From Brevipalpus yothersi (lineage: Eukaryota; Arthropoda; Arachnida; Trombidiformes; Tenuipalpidae): DNA of 64,000 nucleotides. Below are positions 12,715-26,783 of the stretch, in pieces. The position numbers were made by a program, and so were the translations under genes. The stretch spans positions 105,032 through 169,031 of the forward strand of contig QZCP01000022.1 in the NCBI GenBank assembly GCA_003956705.1, given 5' to 3'. The first letter of the stretch is position 1. Every line of letters begins with the position of its first letter. Under the pieces are notes generated by a model, which was not told the DNA's origin, searched no databases, and worked only from the letters and a program-made list of their open reading frames with translations.

Positions 12715-15700
12715 TTTGAAGAATAAGTAAGATCCTAACGAAAAGCCAATGGATAGTTTGTAGAGGCTGAGCCGTGATTTGTAGACTAATGGTGATGATG
12801 AGAAGAGAGAGGATATAATAACTAGCGAATTTATCATGACTTAATGTTGCTCATGATAGTCATTGGATGATAGAGGAAAATAAACGATAATCTACTGGGC
12901 ATAAGACAATGTAGTTACTATGTCATTCTTTGTCTTCTCCTTATGCTTTTAGAGCTTGCTGAATGAATCACTGAATCACCTATTCAGTAGCTTTAATGCC
13001 TTATGATGATGTTTGTCTTACACTCGACTTCGGGAACTTTCATGTACACCTTGAGAAAGAGAGTAACCGTTACATTCTCATCATGAAAAATGTGTCATAA
13101 ATCAGTATTCTGGATAACCCTTCTCCCGCCATGAACCTCAAATATCTCTCCTCTATTTGTTGTACAAATTTTGGATGTACATGTGTGAGAAAATTAACCA
13201 TCTTATAGCCTAGTTTTACTGTTCAAACTGTGCATCCAACTCAGAACTTTGATACTTTTCATCCTAACTTGTCATCAGTTTTTCACACACTCTTGAGTGA
13301 TGTCCAGTAAGTGATAATATAGGTAGGAAATGATGCTCTAAGTTTCAAAGTTTCCGAAGTAGAGATAAAGTGAAAAGGAATCCAAGTCAATTCAGATTAA
13401 TTCGATTGAAAGCTGAAGTTACCATCTCCATCATGAGAGATCATTTGATTTGGGGAACCTTTCTTGAGTGTAGAAAAAATGAGCCTCAAGATGCCAATTC
13501 ATCTGGAAGATCGCTTACCAAAATCTTCTATCTCGGACCCATGATAGAAATGAAATTGACAGAATTTATCGGATAATGATGATCTTGTTTTTTGTCTGAA
13601 TTTTTTCTTCGACTTATTCGTGCCTTGTCAATTGTGAATTCATGAAAAATTTTGTTTCTATCTTCCTTTCTCTCCTCTTCCTTCTTACCTCATCATGTCA
13701 AAATCTTTGATCATGACAATCGTGTCAGTTGAGCAAGAAATCGTCAAGATTTACTTTTTGCAGCGTGACTTATTCTGTATGGCAGGTATGAATGGCCTGA
13801 TAACATGTTCCCTCTATCTATCTCTTTATACTGATTCCACTCTTGATAGGCAGCCTATTTCAAGGTGTCTACATGATGTGTTCAATTTTGGTGAAGTATT
13901 CGGGAAAGAGAGAGAAAGAGAGACAGAATTGGCAAGTAGACTATCAAGTAACTGATCCTGATGATGACATAGAAGAGTTGCAAGTGTACAAAATCAACGA
14001 TTTGGAATGCTCTAAAACAGTCCCATGGATAAAGTATCTCTTTCTCTTATTCTCGTTGCTCTTCATTTTATGCTGCAATAGATTCGAATTATTGACTCAA
14101 AATTTTGTATCTCTCTTCCACTCACTCACTCTATCATCCGATTTTACCTTTGAGGCCATATTAGTGTTTCAAAAAGTTAATACAATATATATTGGAAGTA
14201 AACGAGATAGAAAGAAAGTGAAATAGAATGATGAAGAAGAGAAGAAAGAGGAAGAAGAAGTTAAAAAGTGAAATCACTGCTTGATGCGATAATCGTTGAG
14301 CGATTGATGAAACTGAACTTTTTTTTCTATCGCTCACTTTGGTGTGTTCACTTTCGAAATCGATTCATCTTGCTCCACATGTTTTCATCATCATCAAATG
14401 CTGAATGGTGGAAAGAGTATCATGATGGATGATAGAATATCGGGCTTAAGTTGCCCAGTGAATGCTTCATTACCACCCTTTTTCCTATGAAAAAGCTGGG
14501 AGGGGGGGAGAGAAAGAACAAGGTAGGCGAGCTCAGGTAAAAGTCTATGTGAGTATATATATATGTGTGTGAGAATAGAGAAGGAGGAGAAAGGTAGAAC
14601 CTTCCAAATGATAAGAGTAAAGGTAACATTTTTCCTTCCACATAATCGATGTGTCCTTATGTACTCTATACAAGGTATTGTCAAAAGTATACTGTGAATG
14701 AACTAATTTTGATTAGAAAAATTGCCCCTAATGTGTGGGCGCAATATTGCATTTACTTTTTACTAAAACACACACACACAAACACATACATGTATTCCTA
14801 TTTTTTAGGGTAGACCTTGTTTCCGAATAGAATAATCAAGGAGAACAGTTATAATGTGGTTACATCAACATTAATAGTACACACATACGCACAAATATAT
14901 TTCGATTTTGTTTTCATGATTGGCAAAGAATGACCAATACAGGGAATTGAATGAAAATGCAACCTAAATAGATGGCTATTGAGTTCTACTTCGTATTATC
15001 GGTTCACCCTGATTAGAACACAATTACACCCATACGTATACATATTGACTTGTATGCTAAAATCGACTTCTTGTATGAGCTGCACTATCAATGAATCGAT
15101 TTTTCTTTCTTCTTCTTTCTTCCCTTTTCGCTGTATAAGAGAGAGAGAGACGACTCAATACAAATGAATGTTGCCTTCGGAATTAATCTAAAGCTCTCAC
15201 TAATTTTCACTTTACCTGTCCACTAATCTCTTGATTGTGGGCTCAGATTTGTGGCATCGAAAAGCTAATCTCAAGAGAAATTACTTTGTGAATAAAGTTG
15301 AATGCTCGTGCTTTCACCTTATTCCCTGGGCTTATAGACACACATACATATATATAAATTCTGAGCCCAGCCGATGGTTTAGAATAGGCTGTGAGTATGA
15401 GTATGAGGACCATGATCGAAGATGCGATGACTTTGGTGCATCAAAAATCTTTGAGAACCATTTGTTATCATTCTTTCCAAAAGCTTTCAGCTTGTTCCAT
15501 CATGTTTTTATCCATGATTTTTGGATCGATTTTCGAATTTTCTTCTCTTCTCTCTTGCTCCAACTTCGAATCATGGACAAATGAAAGATAGTGGAAGAAA
15601 TCAGAAAAAGAGAAACGGTAAAGCAATGAAAATGCTTTTTGCAAAGGAAAAGGGCACAGAAAATGAAGAAAAAGAAGCAAAAATGGTTAGATTGTAAACG

Positions 15701-18700
15701 ATTTTTTGATTCCGAACATCGTATTCTTTCGATATATATATATTTTTCTCTATGATAGCTTTTGTTCACCTTACTGAATTTTGTACCGAAAGAAATCAAT
15801 GCTCAACTATGCTTACGTTCACTTTCAGTATATATATATGTGTGTGTGTGTGTGTGATTCTTCTTTTGGCCATCATCATCAGTTTTGGGAACTTTCTGAT
15901 TGATCTTTTCTTTGAGTCGAGAGATTGTTTTTTCCCTTCTCAAGTGTTGAGATTTAGCCAAGATTGTTCAGCCATACAAAGACAATCTCATATCAGTTGA
16001 AAAAGAATACTTCATCAGCTTTCAAATAGGCTCATCACAATTGATTGGAATCCAGTGAAGAGAGAAGTGAAACATAGTCAATCTCAAGGACTGGGTAAGA
16101 AAAAGTCAAAGTAATTTGGTTGGACTTGATTGTTGTTGCCCAGAGCAGACATTATTGAAAAGGTCGTCTATTAGACTTTGTTCATTTACCCATCTGCTTT
16201 ACTGGCTCATCAGTTCTGCCTTTATTCCTCTCTCTCTTCCTTTTTGACCAGCATCCATTCAACTGGCAAAGTGTAACACATTGACCGTAGTCAAGTGGCA
16301 TGACTGATTAAAGGAAAGTGAACAGAATGTATTGAATAAACGATTGATTGTAGTGAAATGTGTGTCTGTGTGTGTATCTGCCAAATGCACGAGAGAAGAT
16401 GAGATGCAAAATTTGCATAAATATATTCTCATGTGAGTGGGTGAGAGACACTATTAGTGTACCAGATAGGGCCGCAAAATTATTCGATATGAAAGATGGA
16501 ATTGAATATGACTGTTCCACCTCAATCAGACCAAAGGAAATACTCATCCAAAGAATACAGCTCGACTCTACTTCCTCTCTATCCTTCTCTCTTTCTCTCT
16601 CTTTCTTTCCTTGGTATGCTAGTTGGTAGTTATTAGGTCTTATTTCACTTGGAGAGAAGTATCATTAAGAGTTAGAAAAAGATAGAGAAGAAGAGGAAAG
16701 GAAGAAAAATTCTGATTCGTAGTATTCCCATTATCATTGGACAAAATCAAGTTGCCTTCAGCATTCTTTTCTCAATCGGGAGCATTCTTCGGATAGAAGA
16801 TTTTCTCTCTTTTCCTCTTTCCTCTATCTATCTGAGAAACTTGTAAGATACCAAAATAGTGAAGAGCTCCCCAGGAATTCCGATGCTTCATCGAATCTTC
16901 GCTGCATTTTCCATCTCAATCAACCTTCCATCTTCTTTGGCTCATTTTCATTGAGCAACAGTAGCATTTGACGCTTACTTGGCTCCATGTCTCTAATTAG
17001 ATTGGTGTGTAGAACTTGAACACTATTCTAGTGGCGAAAAAGTCTGAGACTTGTAAAGGAATCCTGATGTCTGAATGTTTTACAAAGATCCCAGATTTTT
17101 GTCTATACTTTTCCAGGAAGCAAATTGTGAGGAACATTGAAAAAACGAACAAAATGGAATACCAGACTCGCTTGAAATGAAACAAATGATCACAAGATTG
17201 GTTTGAGCTGATAAGCGAGTTAGCATTACTTATTTACTGAATTCTCACTACTGAACATTAATTAGTGCTTTTCAATCTGCACACATACACTTTCACAAAG
17301 CCCTATATTATCAGACTTTATGCATTGAATTGTTTGTTCGTGAGTAGCAAAAGAATCCAGCATTGATTCTTGAAGCTTACTGAGGAACTCACTTCAGTTT
17401 TTACCTGTTGGCTTATGTGTATTTTTGTTTCAATAATTTAAACAATTTCATAAAACAAAGAAACTTGAAAAGATTTGTATATTTCCTCAGTCTCATGAGA
17501 CTTGAATAGTTGCATCAACTAACGTTTAGCTACATATTTAAATCACATCTCAGATTGGATAATATCTTACCATTTTAATCATTCTGTCTTGATCCAATAT
17601 TTTCAAGTGTGTATATTGGTAGAACTCTGTTTCTGAGAGTCAAATTTTGATCACATCACAGAAGTCATGTCTACTTTGTGCCAAAAGCGAGAGTAAATAT
17701 CATGGAGAGAGAAAGTAAGAGTAGCGAAAAGGAATTGAAAATGAATTTCCATTCATTCTGTTCATCCTGTTCCTGTTCTAGTAAAATACGCTCAACTGGT
17801 ATTGAAATCTCATGAGATTTTTCAATATGAATTCTCAGAGTACAGAGAAGTAACGTTTCATCATCTAAGCTTGAGAAGTTCAGCCTTCATCTCCTCCTCT
17901 TTTCGATTGCTTCGCTATCACAAATTTCGCCTCATCTATGTTCAATGATTTTGTATTCCCCTATTCTGTTCCATCAGAATTTTGCTTACACTTCAACCCA
18001 CCAGTAAGAATTACTTTTTTCACTCTTTTCCTGTCTCTCTGCCCTAAATCTACCAAGTTGATCATCTCATCACACACGTTCATTCCTCGAAGTCTATAAA
18101 AAAATATAGGGAATACTCTCTCTATCTTTTCTTTACTGGGTTCCAATAGGAAACTTTTTGTCTTTTGTGGATCATCAACAAGGTGGAGAAGGGAAAAGTA
18201 GATCAAGTCTCAGTTCATTTCCTTGCTATCTGGTGATTGACTGATGAAGTTGTGTTTCTTGGGGAGGAGATTTCTTCGCCTGCTGGTCGATTGTGAAAAA
18301 TCTTCTCTTTATTTCTTCCTCTTTGTACAGTTTGATTAGTTTGAAGAATACATGTACTTTAGAATGATGAAACAACTGACGATGAGACCGAAAAATTAAA
18401 GAGTATATCTCTTCGGTATTTAAATGGTCTAGTAGGTGAATGATCTACCCTAACTCAACTTCAGATAGATAAATTGTAGATTAAATAATCATTATCTTTT
18501 TCTAAGAAAATCAGTTACCTGGATCTCTCCATCCAATATAGTCTGATAAGGAATTGGATTGAATTTGGTCAAAAAATTACTACTGGAGACTTGAAGATTT
18601 TTCATAAGATTCGAATTAGAAAGAATTAGAAACTTTGTGCGATACTATTTCCGGCGCTCCTTTGAGAAGCCTAGTTTTCTTCAATCGTGAGTATCAAAAA

Positions 18701-21700
18701 CTCTCTTGTGGGTTTTGGATCCAGTGTTTGTTCACTTTAAAATGGCCTTCATGAAAGGTAGATCGGGGAAGAAATTCATAAATTCTTTGATTCGAAGCTC
18801 GAGTACGGCGGAAGCATCAGTATTTGAATATTTTGAGATCATTTCTATTGAATACCTTCTCATGGAGAGAAAGAGGGAATCAGAAGTGAACAGTGTTGTG
18901 TGGAGATATTTTTAGTCTCGTTGATGAAAAGTAGTGAACAGAGAAAGAAAGACTAAAAAAGATGAGTTAAAATGAGCTATCATGAAAGCTTGTTGAACCC
19001 TGTGGAAAAATAGAATGTGAAAAGAGCATATAGATTGATAGAGCGAGAGACCTTCATAGTAAATCTGTGGGTATGAGAGGCTCATGGATTACTTTTATAT
19101 TCCACCGGAAAAAGTGATTACTCAAACTAGGTTTACTGTAATTTCCGGTCTCATAGCTCTATCTTTACTCAGAAAACATTCTCGGTGAGAAGTCGAAGAT
19201 GCTCAAGATTCCAAAGAGGGAGAAAAGAAAGAAAGATAAAGATAGATAGATAGATAGACAGAGAGAAAAAGAGGGAACTGTTGGAGTATCTTCTTCCTCT
19301 TGTGATGAGAATGTAATTGTGGCCTCCTCATACTTGTTCAATGAAAGGACAATCAACTTACTGTATCTGATGAGCCCATCGTGACGTGATTGTCCATTGA
19401 ATGTCATGTTTACACTGAGAGAGAAAGAGAAAAGGAAGAGAAAAGTTCCCTTCAAGAAGAATGGCAGAATAGTAGGGGAAGAAATAATCTCTTGATTCAG
19501 AAAAATTGGCTTCAATGACAGTGATCATCGATTATCGTTCTCTGATCTTATCTTTGTGAGCTTTTCAAAAAATATATATCTTAATTTATCTGAATTACGC
19601 ATTATTTCATAGGTGACATGCTTTGGAAGATAGATATCTGACTTTCAAGAGTAACTTTTCCCTCTTGAATCTGACCAAAATCGAAACTACTGATTATTTG
19701 AGCCATAAATTATCTGAAGTGTTGGTATTTTTGTGGAAAGATTTTCAGAATTAATAGAATCAGGACAATTCTCGATGAGTTTGTAAAGGGTTTCTTGATT
19801 GAGGATTTTTTCAAGAAATCTGGGCACACAAGCATTTGAAGATTCATTGAAGAGTATCATTCAATTTCTACCAATCTTGCTTAGAATGATAGAATTTACT
19901 CGCTCTACATGAATTGCAGGGTTTTTCTTCTCCTATCCAGTTATTGGTATCTTCATCTCATCCACGATAGTTATTGCAGAAAAAACCGAAATTGCTAGGA
20001 AAAGTGGAGAAATCCTTGCCTTGGAAATCGAAATGTCCAGGGAGGAAAGAGGATTGATCGAAAAAGTCTTGTTGAGATAATCTTCAAATCTTGTCTTCAG
20101 GTTGATTTAGCGAGAATAAAGGAAATGGAAAAGTTTGTATTGATCGAAAATGGGAGAAAAATTCTTAGAGCTCTTCGATGTCTTTTCTCTTCCCTTTTGG
20201 AAGCAAATTCTGGCAAGTATGGGACCAAATGAATGGGTTGATATTTATATTTAATCACAACATTGACTCTTCTTCATTTACAATAGTTAAAAAAGCTCAG
20301 AATATCCAATTTGAATCAAAAAATCAAAGGTATATTCATCAGATGTGTCTCTAAGAAATATTGAGCATTTACGGAGAAGATGTATACTTTAATTTCCGTT
20401 GTAAGTTCAGTGGTCTTCAAACCCAGACATTCACTCATGACGTCTGAGAGACTTTTCAGTATCAATCCTGGTTCCATGAAACTTTGGTCATTTTGCCAGT
20501 GAAGTTTTGTGTCTGGACTAAAGATTGATGATCGAGCTGCGAAACAAACTGTTTACAATCGAAAATTTAAAAAAATAACTTCCAATAGAAGTAGAGGGAA
20601 AAAACTTTTTCTGATATTCTTACCCTACAAGTTCAAGAATTCAGACTCGAAATAGTTCAATAATACAGTCCTTGTTGAAGAAAGAGAAGAAAAATATAAA
20701 GGTACCATATCTTTACACAATTTCAAAGGCTCGGTTGCAATGCTGAATTGACTCCTTTCTAATGGTGGAGAAAAACTCAGATTACAATTTGGTAACAGAA
20801 AAGGGCTGTCCAAAATTTCGAGTAAAAATTGGAATAGTTGATAAAATAGAATACATTTGTTCAGTATTTCGTCAATATTAATTTGATTGTATACATGGGC
20901 TTGACTCATTGGATTGAAAATGAAGTCTAATACTTTATTTACTTTCATTTTTCCAATATATATTGAAACTACTTTCATCATCATTGTCGTTTAATTGCCT
21001 TGAGGAGATGTCAATCATGAATATATGGAACTTCAATATAAGGAATCGTATTCCTTCGTATATCTATACAGAAACAAATTATGGTCTCAAACAAACACAT
21101 ATAGACACAGGAGAAATCGAAATATAACATGACTGTTGGCCTCTGTTTACTTACCAAAGCTTTCTAAAAAGCATTGCTCTCATCATTATGAAGAATTCTG
21201 ATTGCTTCTGGAATCTCACGAGTACCACTAGAAATCAGATACTGAATCACATGTATACATATTGTGAAGCCTTTTTGCCTAGGGTTCACTTGATTCCTCT
21301 CTTTCTCGTTTTCTCTCTCTTCCCTCTTCTCTCTTTGAATTCTTTTCTTTTTCTCCTAATCTTATGTCTTAATTAGCCAACGAAAAAAGAAACTACCGGA
21401 AGTATGACACAGCATCATTTTGAGTTGATCTTGTATTGCTCTCAGAAAGCTCAAATAGCTATAATATATGTGGAGCAACAGAATTTCGAGATCATCATCA
21501 TGCAAATAATATCAAATAACAATCTGAACAGTATTCCTTGCAGAAGGGTAAGAGCAAATCGAGATTCATAGGTAAAAGGTAAGAGTGGGTAGGAAAAAAA
21601 GGTACATCAATTGCAAGTCTTGACATTTTACTCTCAATCAGATAAGAGTGAAAGAGGCAGAATCTTAGATTTCTCAAGAGAAAGGAGGAAGAAGAGTAAA

Positions 21701-23796
21701 AAAAGATGAGAATAAGTATGGTGACCAGGGAAAATTCAGCGAATGAACTTCCTACACACACATAATATTATTGAGATACAATTCCGACTCTATTTGGGAG
21801 TTAGGAATGTATGAGAATTGCTGAAGAATTCTTGCTATCTGCAATACTGTTTTCTTCCCAGGAGATCTCCTCTTTCCGTTAGAATATTTTATGTTTACTA
21901 TTTTTTCTTGCTCTTTCTCTTTCTTTCATCATAAAATGTATTGCTGAGCATCGGTTAGAATTTTTCTTCTCAGGATACAAAATTTGCTACACCCCAGTCC
22001 CAAAAACATGTGAAACTTTGAGGCTTCAAAACATATCATGCTCTAAACATACATCTTACCATCATACGTGTAGAATCATGGAATTTCAGAGCATAAAGCT
22101 TGAAACATTCCTCTTTTATTGATACAATAAGAATCAAAACCTCGAACCTCGATTACTATTTCACTTTTTGTCCGAAGTTCACAATCTTACTCTATCAGAA
22201 ATCTTTGAATTTTCATTATTCTATATAATTCTTCATCAAAGATTCGAATCAATGAGTCAAACTAATTTCATCAACTCTAGAAACGAGCATCCAGTCTTAC
22301 TGAGTATGATTTCTCATCTGCTAGAGAGCATTTTGAAGGAATATCCACTCTAATTTCACTCATATTCATGAGTCCATGAATACAGCTCATCAGACGAAGA
22401 GTACCATGACTTTCTAGGTATTTCATACTCTCAGACAAAATATGTATTTTGAGTCTGGAACTTTTTATTTTTTCCATCTTCCAGACTTTCCTAATAGGGT
22501 AAAATATTCAAGAATTTTCATTGACAGATCCTTTCCCAGAGAGAAGTATCTACAGTTCGAAACTATTTTTGACTTTTGTAGCCAATTTTTTCTCCATGCA
22601 AAAATCAGAACTTTTGATCATTGAATGAATGAATACAAAAAATACGATATATAATGAAATGAACACCCTAACTGAAAGAGGGTGAAATAATAATTCCAAT
22701 ATTATGCTGCTCATCGGATGCTCATCAACTCATGAACCCATCTCATTTTACTCTTATGAATCTTATTCCTTTCCTTATTTTCCTTCTTTTCGCTTCATCA
22801 AAACCATTTTCAAATGGATTGCTTTCTCCTTACCAACATCTCAATTCTCACATAGAAAGAGTGTTTATATCAGCGACGAAAAAAGAGGTATTCAATTTTT
22901 TTTCGCTCACCTCTTTTACTGAGTACAATTTTGTGAGAAAAAGAAAAAGAGGAGAGAAAAAAAAGTGAGACTCTACTGAATTGCAATGTTCTCCGTTCAA
23001 CTTACCATCTTTGTGTTCATCAAATCGCATTATTCTTAATTCTATTTACGATCATTTTCGAAGAATCTGTGCACTTGCCTTTCTTGTTCATTGCGACTTG
23101 CCTTTTTGACTGCTATTAGCTTCGATTTATCCCAAATTCCACCAGAAATCAAGAGAGAGGGAAGGAGAAAAAAATCAATGTTCACTAGCATTCGAGTGAA
23201 AAAAGGCATTTTACAGCTTTTTTCTTCTCTCAATTCACGCTTAAATTGCCTTGAAAGTGTACATTGATACTGTTAGATCAATGTTTCAAATTTCCTAGTC
23301 GAAGAGAGACTGTGAAAAAATTAAACAACTTCTTAGAACTTGTGAAATGATTGCCATCATATTTGAATTCTTTTTTTGCTAAAGGTGAACATGAGAAACT
23401 CTTTTTCCCATGAACTCATCGACAAAGTTTTTGCTTTGCATTTGGGTTCATTTGAGTTCGTTTGATTGAAGCGGAATCTTGTTGAAGTTTTCAGTCAATC
23501 ATTCCAACTTAATCTGAACTCCAAATTTTTGTCCCCAGAATCTGATACAAATATGATTGATGGACGATGAATTCTATGCTAATGAAAAGAGAATGTTTGG
23601 GACCTTATTGTAGAGAAGAGTTAGATTGAGAATGCATATCATCCCAACATACATTAATAATGATATTTCAGAAAGTATAAGTGATCATCACAGTAGCCTC
23701 GGTATTTTTCACTCTAAAAGAATCGAAGAATCTATCTTATTAACTGAAAAATATTTTACTGAACTTTTTTATTCTCTTATTTTCAAAATTCTACAG

Positions 23797-26751
23797 CCAA
23801 ACAGCCTTCCGAAGCCACTTTTCGTGGTCAAGAATTCATTTACTGGAATAATATGTCCAAATCGATCGTTAGCTCAAGCGATGAAATATCATTATATTTC
23901 AAGAGTCGCCAATCAAATGGTCTACTATTTTATACTGGTGATGGACACGGAGATTACCTTAATCTGGCCATTCGAGACGGTGGAGTGACCTTAAGTGTGA
24001 AATTGGGTTCTGGTCTATCGGAGCGAACCGTTAAACCTGCTCGAATGCGTTTCGATGATAATCAATGGCATAAAGTTCTAGTTCATCGAAAAGTTCGTGA
24101 GGTAAGCTCATGGATAAAGTAGAAAATTTTTATATATACCCTACCCTATTTGAGAACCAATTTTTAAATGGGTATTTAATTTGAAGCATGGGTAAACATC
24201 GTACAAAAGAGGCATAAATAACTGTTTTTCTCTTTCTCTTTTTTTCTCTTTCCAGATTACAAGATCAACTAGCCTTTGTCATGTAAGTATCACGTTTTTA
24301 ATATTACGATTCTCCGATAATTGATGAACTTTTCTGAATATTTTTTCTCTTTCATTCCTATTGACTTTATTTCTTGATGCTTATTCATCAAAGGAGCGAA
24401 TTGATCAAAACTTGAGAGAGGATACCTTCCAATTCTGAATTACACACGTACTTTTCGCTCGATATTTAATGTTCCTTCAGTTTCGACTCCTCTTGGTTTT
24501 AATACACTGTTATGGAGTGATCTGAGAATTTCATTACATAGTTGCTAGCCTAGCATTCTCCAAATGAATTCAATTTTATAGAACACTTTCGAATGCCTGA
24601 GCTTACATGAGTGAAAGTAGATTAGCATCATTTGAGCCCTCAAAATGGTGCAATTAGCTGAAAGATCGTGGAAACTGTTCACCAACAAGATCAAGCAAAT
24701 AGTCGTATGACTCAATAAAGTACCTTTCATCACCCTAGACATACACTCTAATAATTAGGTGAATGGTGTTCAGTAGCTGATAAAAGTCAAATTAACAACA
24801 TAATGATTCCAATGATGTCTTAAAATCCATTTGCAACCAGATTTTGGTCCCAATAATGTTCATTTCATCTCCTCTTTTTCGTGCTCACACATCTTTAACA
24901 TTTCCTCAACTCATTGGAATCTTCTACCTGATCGAAAATAATCATCGTTAGTGTACCTCTCAGTTTTTTTGATCCAGTATTTTGCTTCCATGCTTATCAT
25001 GCATGAACTAATAGGTTTCGAAAAACATCTTAAGTTCTTATATTAATATGTATCCGAATTCCTTAAGCTTGAGCTCAATTGAATCTATTTGCTTGGATAC
25101 TTGTTCATGAAAGATTTATTGTGTTCTATCTCAACTTTAAGATCGTGTTCGAAGAATATACAAGCCCTAGTGATCTGAGCTGATTTTTAAGCTTAAAATG
25201 TACACTACTTGTTCATTTTTCCAAAGAGTCAGCACTTTTGGTAGACAATTTTTCAATGTTCCTGAGAAAGAAACGCTTCTCATGAGAATAGGGAATTCAG
25301 AGAATGGAGAGAGAATGATTGTATTCCAAGATCTTTAAGCGATTGATTTCGCCACGAATCATCAAACCTCACTTTCCCCAATGAATTCTCCAGATACAAT
25401 CTTCATCCCTACTACCTTAAAACTTTCTTCCAACTTCTACATGTGTGCTCTTTCTTACTGTATATAAAATGTGTGTGTGTTTGGATCACTTTTAGGGTTT
25501 GTTTAGATACTCTAATTGATGATTCTGATGAGTTTTTCACTCTCTTCACACTTTCTCATTCGTTTATTTGTATTTTCACAGTTTTCCATCACAGTGGATG
25601 GAGTTTACACAGAGAGAGCTTCAATGGCTGGCAGTTTCACACTTTTATCCAACTCAATGTTCTACATCGGTGGAAGTGACTACTTTGAACAATTGCCTGG
25701 CTCTCGAGTTCAAAGCAATTTTATCGGATGTCTTCGAAAGGTATCTTTCTCTTTTACACCATTTTTCTTATATACATGTACTTCTTTTTCTCCCATGGAC
25801 TAGAACAGTTCTATGGACAAATTTTTCTGCCTTCTTGCCTCACTTTCTTCACTGTTGCGAAACGGTTTTCACTCAATCTAGAGAGGTTAAAAGCTAATCG
25901 CACCAATGAAGAGAGAGAGAAGAAATTCTATTCCTCTTGGATGCTGAACTAATCTCGATGAAGATTCATCAAAATCATCCGTTATTCCATGTTCTATGTC
26001 CTATTTTTTATTGCTTTATCTCCACTTCTCTTATACGCTGTGCACTCATTTTTTTCATATACCCTTGCTCAATCGTACCCAAAAATTATTGGTCTCAAGG
26101 TTGGCTGTGATCAATAGACTGAGGCCAATTCACAATTTATACGCTTGTTTAGAGGGAATGAATAGTTACTGTTACTCCAGTTGAGGCATTCATCCACCAT
26201 CAGTACTCAGGAGTTGGAAAATATCACTATAGCATGTTTCAGCATGGGAATCAGAGATCATCACTTTATAAATACCTGAAATTGCATTCTTATCAAGCCC
26301 TTCACCCACTCATGAACCCTTCCAGTTTAGATATGTGTGTGTGTAGGATTACTATTGATTTTCTAACAGAATTTCGTGGAATTCTTTTTATTCATTCAAT
26401 GGGTTTCAAAATCGGACTTTTGAGAGTAATTCAGATCATTTTCTCACATGATCCTCTTTTCTATTCCCTATTTATTCGATTCAATTTCTATTTTCTGCTT
26501 CGATTACCAAATCTCTTGACTGTGTGCGTTATAAGTCCTCTCTTTCTCTCTTCCCTCTCAATGATTATGATGGTCATCGTAAAAGTGGCAAATTCAGCTA
26601 TTGAAATAGGTCCTTCTATTCTCTTTATGTCACTCTCTCCCTTAATCCAATCTCATTATCATCAGTATCACTGATTACTCAATAAAATGTAACTAAAACT
26701 AGATACATTTCCCGGTTAGAATTCTACCATACGGAAGAGAGTCATTTCCAT

Positions 26752-26783
<32 letters not shown>

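Larger units (their letters stand above)
9851..23796. other. Non-coding region upstream of neurexin exons, right part
   Basis: No recognisable coding exon was found between the gap and the first neurexin exon. It holds (GA)n tracts at 10414-10462 and 12655-12712, a TA/TG run at about 15828-15856, and a GATA-type tetranucleotide run near 19238-19260. I looked for an EGF1-like exon (spaced cysteines with a Gly-Gly pair) and for the LNS1 domain expected upstream of LNS2 and found neither, but a short exon cannot be excluded. The splice acceptor at 23795-23796 closes this presumed intron. Confidence 0.55.

Noticed and set aside
26234..26674. 146-codon hydrophobic frame within a neurexin intron
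   Set aside because: T-rich DNA readily yields Phe/Leu/Ile/Ser frames; it has no family pattern and lies inside an intron with good splice sites.
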